DNA of 64,000 nt from Climacium dendroides (lineage: Eukaryota; Streptophyta; Bryopsida; Hypnales; Climaciaceae). The translations under genes were made by a program, and so were the position numbers. Below, in pieces: positions 60,001 to 64,000 of the stretch (its first letter is position 1; every line of letters starts with the position of its first letter). The notes beneath the pieces were generated by a model. It saw nothing but the letters and a program-made list of their open reading frames with translations. It had not been told where the DNA came from and did not search any database. The DNA lies in contig OX467084.1 in assembly GCA_950106755.1 (NCBI GenBank), positions 35,405,213 through 35,469,212 of the forward strand. Direction: 5' to 3'.

Positions 60001-63000
60001 GACATCGATGAAGATATGGAAGGTACAGGCACAGCTGGAAGCCATCAAGAAGGCGGAGGAAGTGCTGACGAAAGACCATCTAATCGTAGTGGGGAACAAG
60101 AGGTAGCACCAACTGCAGCAAGTGGTGCAGCTCAGGGCTCAAGAGATCCTGTTGAGAGACCTGACGCGAATATGAGTTCCATTGATCCTACTTTCCTCGA
60201 GGCTTTACCTGCTGATCTTCGTGCAGAGGTCCTTGCTTCTCAGCAAACACGAGCTGTAAGACCACCAAACCCTGCACCTCCTGCACCACCAGAGGAAATT
60301 GACCCTGAGTTCCTTGCTGCGTTGCCTCCTGACATCCAAGCGGAGGTTTTAGCACAACAGCGTGCTCAGCGTCAGACAATAGCTCAGACAATAGAGGGAC
60401 AACCTGTGGAAATGGACAGTGCATCGATCATTGCCACCTTCCCGGCTGAACTTCGTGAAGAGGTCAGATTCACGTCTACTGACTGTAACGAATCTTTGGA
60501 TTTTTTTTTCTGTCTGACTTTGGCACTGTCTGTGCTATGGAGTTTTTATTTTTGTTCTCGAAGATTCTGGGTTTGCTTGCTTGCACTTAAAGATATGATC
60601 ATGCTTTCCTGGAGTAAATCTTTTCAGTTTATCGGTTTATTTTTCTACAGTCACATATATGTGGTGAAAGTTTTTCTGTGACAAGGAATTGACTTTGCAT
60701 GTGCAACAGGTATTATTGACCTCGTCTGAGGCTGTACTAGCTGCCTTGCCTCCAGCTCTTTTAGCTGAAGCTCAACTTCTACGCGAGAGGGCCATGAATC
60801 AGTATCAGGCAAGAGGTCTTTTTGGGGGTGCTACACATCGCATTACACACAGACGCAATACGCTAGGAGTTGGAGCGGGAGCGGGAGGAGGGACCGGAAC
60901 TATGGATCGAGGTCTGGGATCAGGGGCTGGACTTGTAGTAGGTCGGAGACCAGTTGCTCTCAGTAGCAACTCAAAAATGAAGGAAGCTGAAGGCAAGCCT
61001 CTTGTGGACATAGCTGCACTGAAAGCGTTGCTTCGTCTCCTAAGATTGGCACAGGTATTTGTTCGCGGGATGTTCTGTGTGATGTTATCGAGTTCTTCTA
61101 ACGTATGTACCAGCACGAGGAATCACAGTACATGGGTATGAGCTTCTTTCATGATCCCTTATTCGTTGTTTTTGACTGGTTGTGGGTTTGTGTTGCAGCC
61201 TTTAGGGAAGGGCCTTCTTCAGCGACTGCTTCTAAATTTGTGTGCACATAGCGTGACACGCCTGACGCTGCTGCAGCTTTTGCTGGACATGTTACGCCCA
61301 GAAGCAGAGGGGATTTTAACAGGGGGCATATCTGCCGATGGCGCCCAATCTCAGCGCTTATACGGTTGTCAGTGGAATGTCGTCTATGCACGATCTCAGA
61401 TGTCAGATGGTACTGTCCGCTTCTTCCACGTTGCGAGGATCAACTACACTGTTAATGATGATTTTCAGATTAGAGGCATTGATTTCATGTTTATTCCAGC
61501 CAACCTCATCTGTTGTTTCGTCGCTTATTTTCTCGGTAAAGATGTTACATCGTTATTTTTATTAATTTTGCCCATTGATTTGACTTTAAAGGTATCTGAT
61601 TACTCATTAAGTTTGTGTTTGACGAGATCGTTCCAGGAATTCCACCTTTGGTGTCACGGCGGGTTCTGGAGATCTTGACTTACCTTGCTCGCAACCATTC
61701 CTCGGTTGCTAATCTGCTCTTGTATTTGGAGCCATTAGCACAGTCTGCCTCAGCTTCCGTAGAGGTTTCTCCTCAGAAAGTCAAAGAAAAAGGGAAAGCC
61801 AAGATTGTTGAAATTCCTGTAGATGAGAAGCGTAATGTGAAGGGAGAAAGCCCTCTCATATTACTCTTGAAGCTGCTGAATCAGCCACTCTACTCTCGAA
61901 GCAGCGCTCACTTGGAACAGGTATGGTTGGGAATTACATCTGTCTGAATCGCCACATTTTAATGTCTTTAAGGAACCTTCTTTTTCCTAAAACTGGCTTT
62001 CCTCTAAATTTCTACTGCAGGTTATGGGGTTGCTTGAAGTTGTTACAAGCAATGCTGGAGCAAAAGCAGATGCAAAGGCTAAGGTGAAAGCTAATGAAGC
62101 TCGTTCTCAACCTGCAAGCACTGATGGAGCTGCTGTTGAAACCGCTCCAACTACTGTCACTCCACCTGCACCGTCGGGTGTAGAGGCCGAGACAGTTACG
62201 AGTATGGTTGATTCTCCGCAGCCTTACGTACATACCGAAGCTTCAAGACCTGATGCCTCGGGTGATGCCACTGATCCTGCTGAGGAGGAACTGGGGCATT
62301 CTAGCTCTGGTTCAGGTCATAAATTTAATGCATCTGCTATCCTTGCCAACCTGCCTGAACCAGAGCTTCGAAATTTGTGCAAGCTTCTTGCTCAGGAAGG
62401 GTGAGTACTATTGTCAAACTCTTTTCCTCATTTTCTGCTTTACACTGAGCGGGATCAGATTTTTTAGCTTTTGCTTTTCCACTTCTTAAGACAAGTTGCG
62501 TGATGAGCTGCCTCAACGACCTGATGTTTCGTCTTGTGCAGACTGTCAGATACAGCCTACCAGCGTGTTGCAGAGGTTTTAAAGAAACTGGCAACTGCAG
62601 CTCCAACCCATCGGCGACTATTTGTTGCTGAACTTGCCGTGGCTGCCAGGCATCTCAGTGGTCCTGCTGTGGATGAACTTGATCGATTAGGTGATGCAGA
62701 TACTGTTGCTGTGAGCACGACTTCTATGGCTGGGGCCGCTCTTTTAAGGGTTCTTCAAGCTCTTAGTGCCCTTACCTCGGGTATTGGAAGCACATCTGAA
62801 CAGGACGCAGGAGGGGAAGAGAAAGAGCGGGAAGATGTGTTGTTGGTGAGGGATTTGAACGGAGGGTTGGAAATGCTTTGGCAGGGATTAAGTGTTTGTG
62901 TCGGGAAGATAGAAGGTCGACTTGGCAATTCCACGGCCCTCGGTGCTCCCTCTAGCAGTACTTCTTTGCCTGCAGCTGTTGTTGGGCCAGGCCCTGGCAG

Positions 63001-64000
63001 CGTCGCGCCTCCCCTTCCACCAGGGACTCAGAAGCTGTTGCCTTTCGTTGAGGCATTCTTTGTGTTGTGTGAGAAATTTAAGACTGGCGCCTCTCAGTCT
63101 GGACAGAATGAACCGCACAGTGCGACAGCAAGTGAAATTAAGGAAGCGGAAGCTTCCCATTCAACAGACCTAAATTTCTCTCCACTGTCCCCTCGGTCGC
63201 CACGGCACCCTTTAAAAGCCTTGAAATCGGAGAGTGAGAAAACCATGACTTTCATAAGGTTTGCTGACAAGCACCGGCGCTTGTTGAATGCTTTTGTGCG
63301 GCAAAATCCTGGTTTGCTTGAAAAATCACTTTGTCTCCTATTGAGAACTCCCCGATTAATTGACTTTGATAACAAGCGAGCATATTTCCGATCTCGCATT
63401 CGGCAGCAACATGAGCAACAGCACTATTCTCCACTTCGTATCCATGTGAGACGGGCGTATGTGCTCGAAGATTCATATAATCAGCTGCGAATGAGAACGC
63501 CGGATGAGTTGAAGGGTCGTCTCACTGTCCAATTCCAAGGAGAGGAGGGTATTGATGCCGGTGGCTTAACCCGTGAATGGTACCAATTGCTTTCCCGCGT
63601 AACTTTCGACAAGGGTGCCCTTTTATTCACGACTGTCGGAAACGAATCTACGTTTCAGCCGAATCCAAATTCAGTTTATCAGACAGAGCATCTATCATAC
63701 TTCAAGTTTGTTGGCCGAGTGGTAAGTCGTCTTTCTTGTGCTCTGATTTATTGAAGGAGTGCCTGTCCTTCATGGTTTGTTGGGTTCTCAGACGAAATCC
63801 TATTGTTTTCCTTTTCTTCTCTGAACTTTGACTAAAATTTTTACTACATAAATTGGATCCAGGTTGCGAAGGCCCTCTTTGATGGACAACTCCTCGATGT
63901 TTACTTCACACGATCTTTCTATAAGCATATTCTGGGAGTGAAGGTGACTTATCACGATATTGAGGCCATTGATCCAGACTACTTCAAGAATTTGAAGTGG
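48064..64000 (+). CDS. UPL1: Giant HECT-type E3 ubiquitin-protein ligase, UPL1/UPL2 class (3' end outside window)
   Basis: Eighteen exons in one continuous frame, all GT/AG: 48064-48096, 49530-49625, 49727-49933, 50216-51552, 51692-52541, 52716-54296, 54459-55302, 55478-56718, 56982-57341, 57590-57818, 58201-58379, 58897-60462, 60710-61054, 61199-61409, 61637-61920, 62021-62400, 62542-63721 and 63863-64000; 3,687 codons. The start MKAKKKRGVEA|PPRVKAFI parallels the plant UPL1 N-terminus. In order: armadillo-like DUF908/DUF913 region (residues about 100-800; FSLSQGWGGKEEGLGL), UBA (about 1323-1368), UIM (1369-1386), acidic stretch (about 2200-2320), DUF4414 (about 2749-2815) and the HECT N-lobe (about 3550 on; GRLTVQFQGEEGIDAGGLTR). 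The catalytic Cys lies beyond the edge. It transfers ubiquitin from E2 to substrates. It is already as long as all of Arabidopsis UPL1 (about 3,680 aa), so the full protein is near 3,950. UPL1 and UPL2 cannot be told apart here. No stop or frameshift. Confidence 0.95.
48097..49529 (+). other. Intron 1 of the HECT ligase gene (1,433 bp, longest intron)
   Basis: Begins GTAAGTTGG after an 11-codon first coding exon and ends GTGGCAG. The first half is very G-rich with GGTGTGGTGT runs (about 48418-48470). Long first introns after a tiny coding exon often carry expression-enhancing sequence; that is only an inference here. Confidence 0.75.
54160..54512 (+). other. UBA domain and ubiquitin-interacting motif of the ligase
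   Basis: The end of exon 6 encodes ISMIVEMGFSRSRAEEALRR and NNAEMAVEWLFSHPEE (UBA, with the MGF loop). Exon 7 begins EDDELARALALSLG, a UIM (acidic lead, then A-L-x-x-S-L). Both bind ubiquitin and are separated only by intron 6 (54297-54458), so the pair is encoded across an exon border. Confidence 0.92.
57590..58379 (+). other. Acidic segment of the ligase (exons 10 and 11)
   Basis: Exon 10 encodes a run of Asp/Glu (EEDEDEEDMDGDEGEDDGE..); exon 11 continues with DTDVEDHEDNGLGDEYEDMV and VIEVRWRDGL. The same acidic block precedes the DUF4414 region in plant UPL1/2 and animal HUWE1. Confidence 0.9.
60184..60380 (+). other. DUF4414 region of the ligase
   Basis: Two related repeats, IDPTFLEALPADLRAEVLAS and IDPEFLAALPPDIQAEVLAQ, followed by IIATFPAELREEV across the next exon border. 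These D-P-x-F-L-x-A-L-P-x-D-[LI] helices are the ubiquitin-binding type found in HUWE1/UPL1. Confidence 0.9.
63440..64000 (+). other. HECT domain N-lobe, partial
   Basis: From HVRRAYVLEDSYNQL through GEEGIDAGGLTREWYQLLSR, FKFVGRV|VAKALFDGQLLD and SFYKHILGVKVTYHDIEAID. The E2-binding part is started; the C-lobe with the active-site Cys is outside the window. Confidence 0.95.

Noticed and set aside
1..64000. tRNA, rRNA or snRNA genes
   Set aside because: No cloverleaf with A/B boxes or rRNA-like block was noticed by eye; a tRNAscan or Infernal run would settle it.

Overview
The window looks like nuclear DNA of a seed-free land plant, most likely a bryophyte. Three things point there: (i) a multi-exon gene for a giant plant-type HECT ubiquitin ligase (UPL1/UPL2 class); (ii) the 5' end of an axonemal (ciliary) dynein heavy chain, a gene kept by plants with swimming sperm; (iii) very AT-rich intergenic DNA filled with nested, decayed plant transposons. 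Introns in the ligase gene are short (about 80-1430 bp). I cannot name the species.

Layout. 1-1341 (minus): first two exons of the dynein heavy chain, leaving the left edge. 1342-3998: AT-rich DNA without genes. 3999-21255: a Copia retrotransposon on the minus strand, with one 333-bp LTR, RT/RNase H and integrase remains. It is interrupted by two CACTA-type foldback MITEs and by a 13.2-kb Mutator-like element (MULE, 7480-20684) flanked by a perfect 9-bp target duplication. From 21256 a second big, decayed CACTA-like region runs to about 38.1 kb. It carries an unidentified element-type gene (25.3-27.2 kb), another MITE, and a Tc1-type transposon (33071-36684) with unusually built inverted repeats. 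38.15-47.3 kb is AT-rich and nearly featureless apart from one hairpin repeat and a minisatellite. 48064-64000 (plus): 18 exons of the HECT ligase, 3,687 codons inside the window, leaving the right edge within the HECT domain.

The most unusual object is the MULE. It has two divergent gene sets. On the plus strand is a MULE transposase with a zinc-binding N-terminal part, a D-x-T-Y motif and a SWIM finger. On the minus strand is a multi-exon gene whose product reads as a ParB-like domain (DGNHR motif) followed by an amino-methyltransferase-like domain (motif I LDWNASTG; motif IV position IADIPE). A 2.4-kb segment upstream of the ParB-type exons, probably an intron, holds two tandem arrays that share the palindrome TTCGGCGCCGAA. 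This copy is dead: the transposase frame has nine in-frame stops but no frameshift.

Order of events inferred from nesting: Copia inserted first; MITEs, the MULE and apparently the CACTA element then inserted into it; the Tc1 element inserted into the CACTA transposase gene. The two host genes at the window edges appear intact as far as they can be read.
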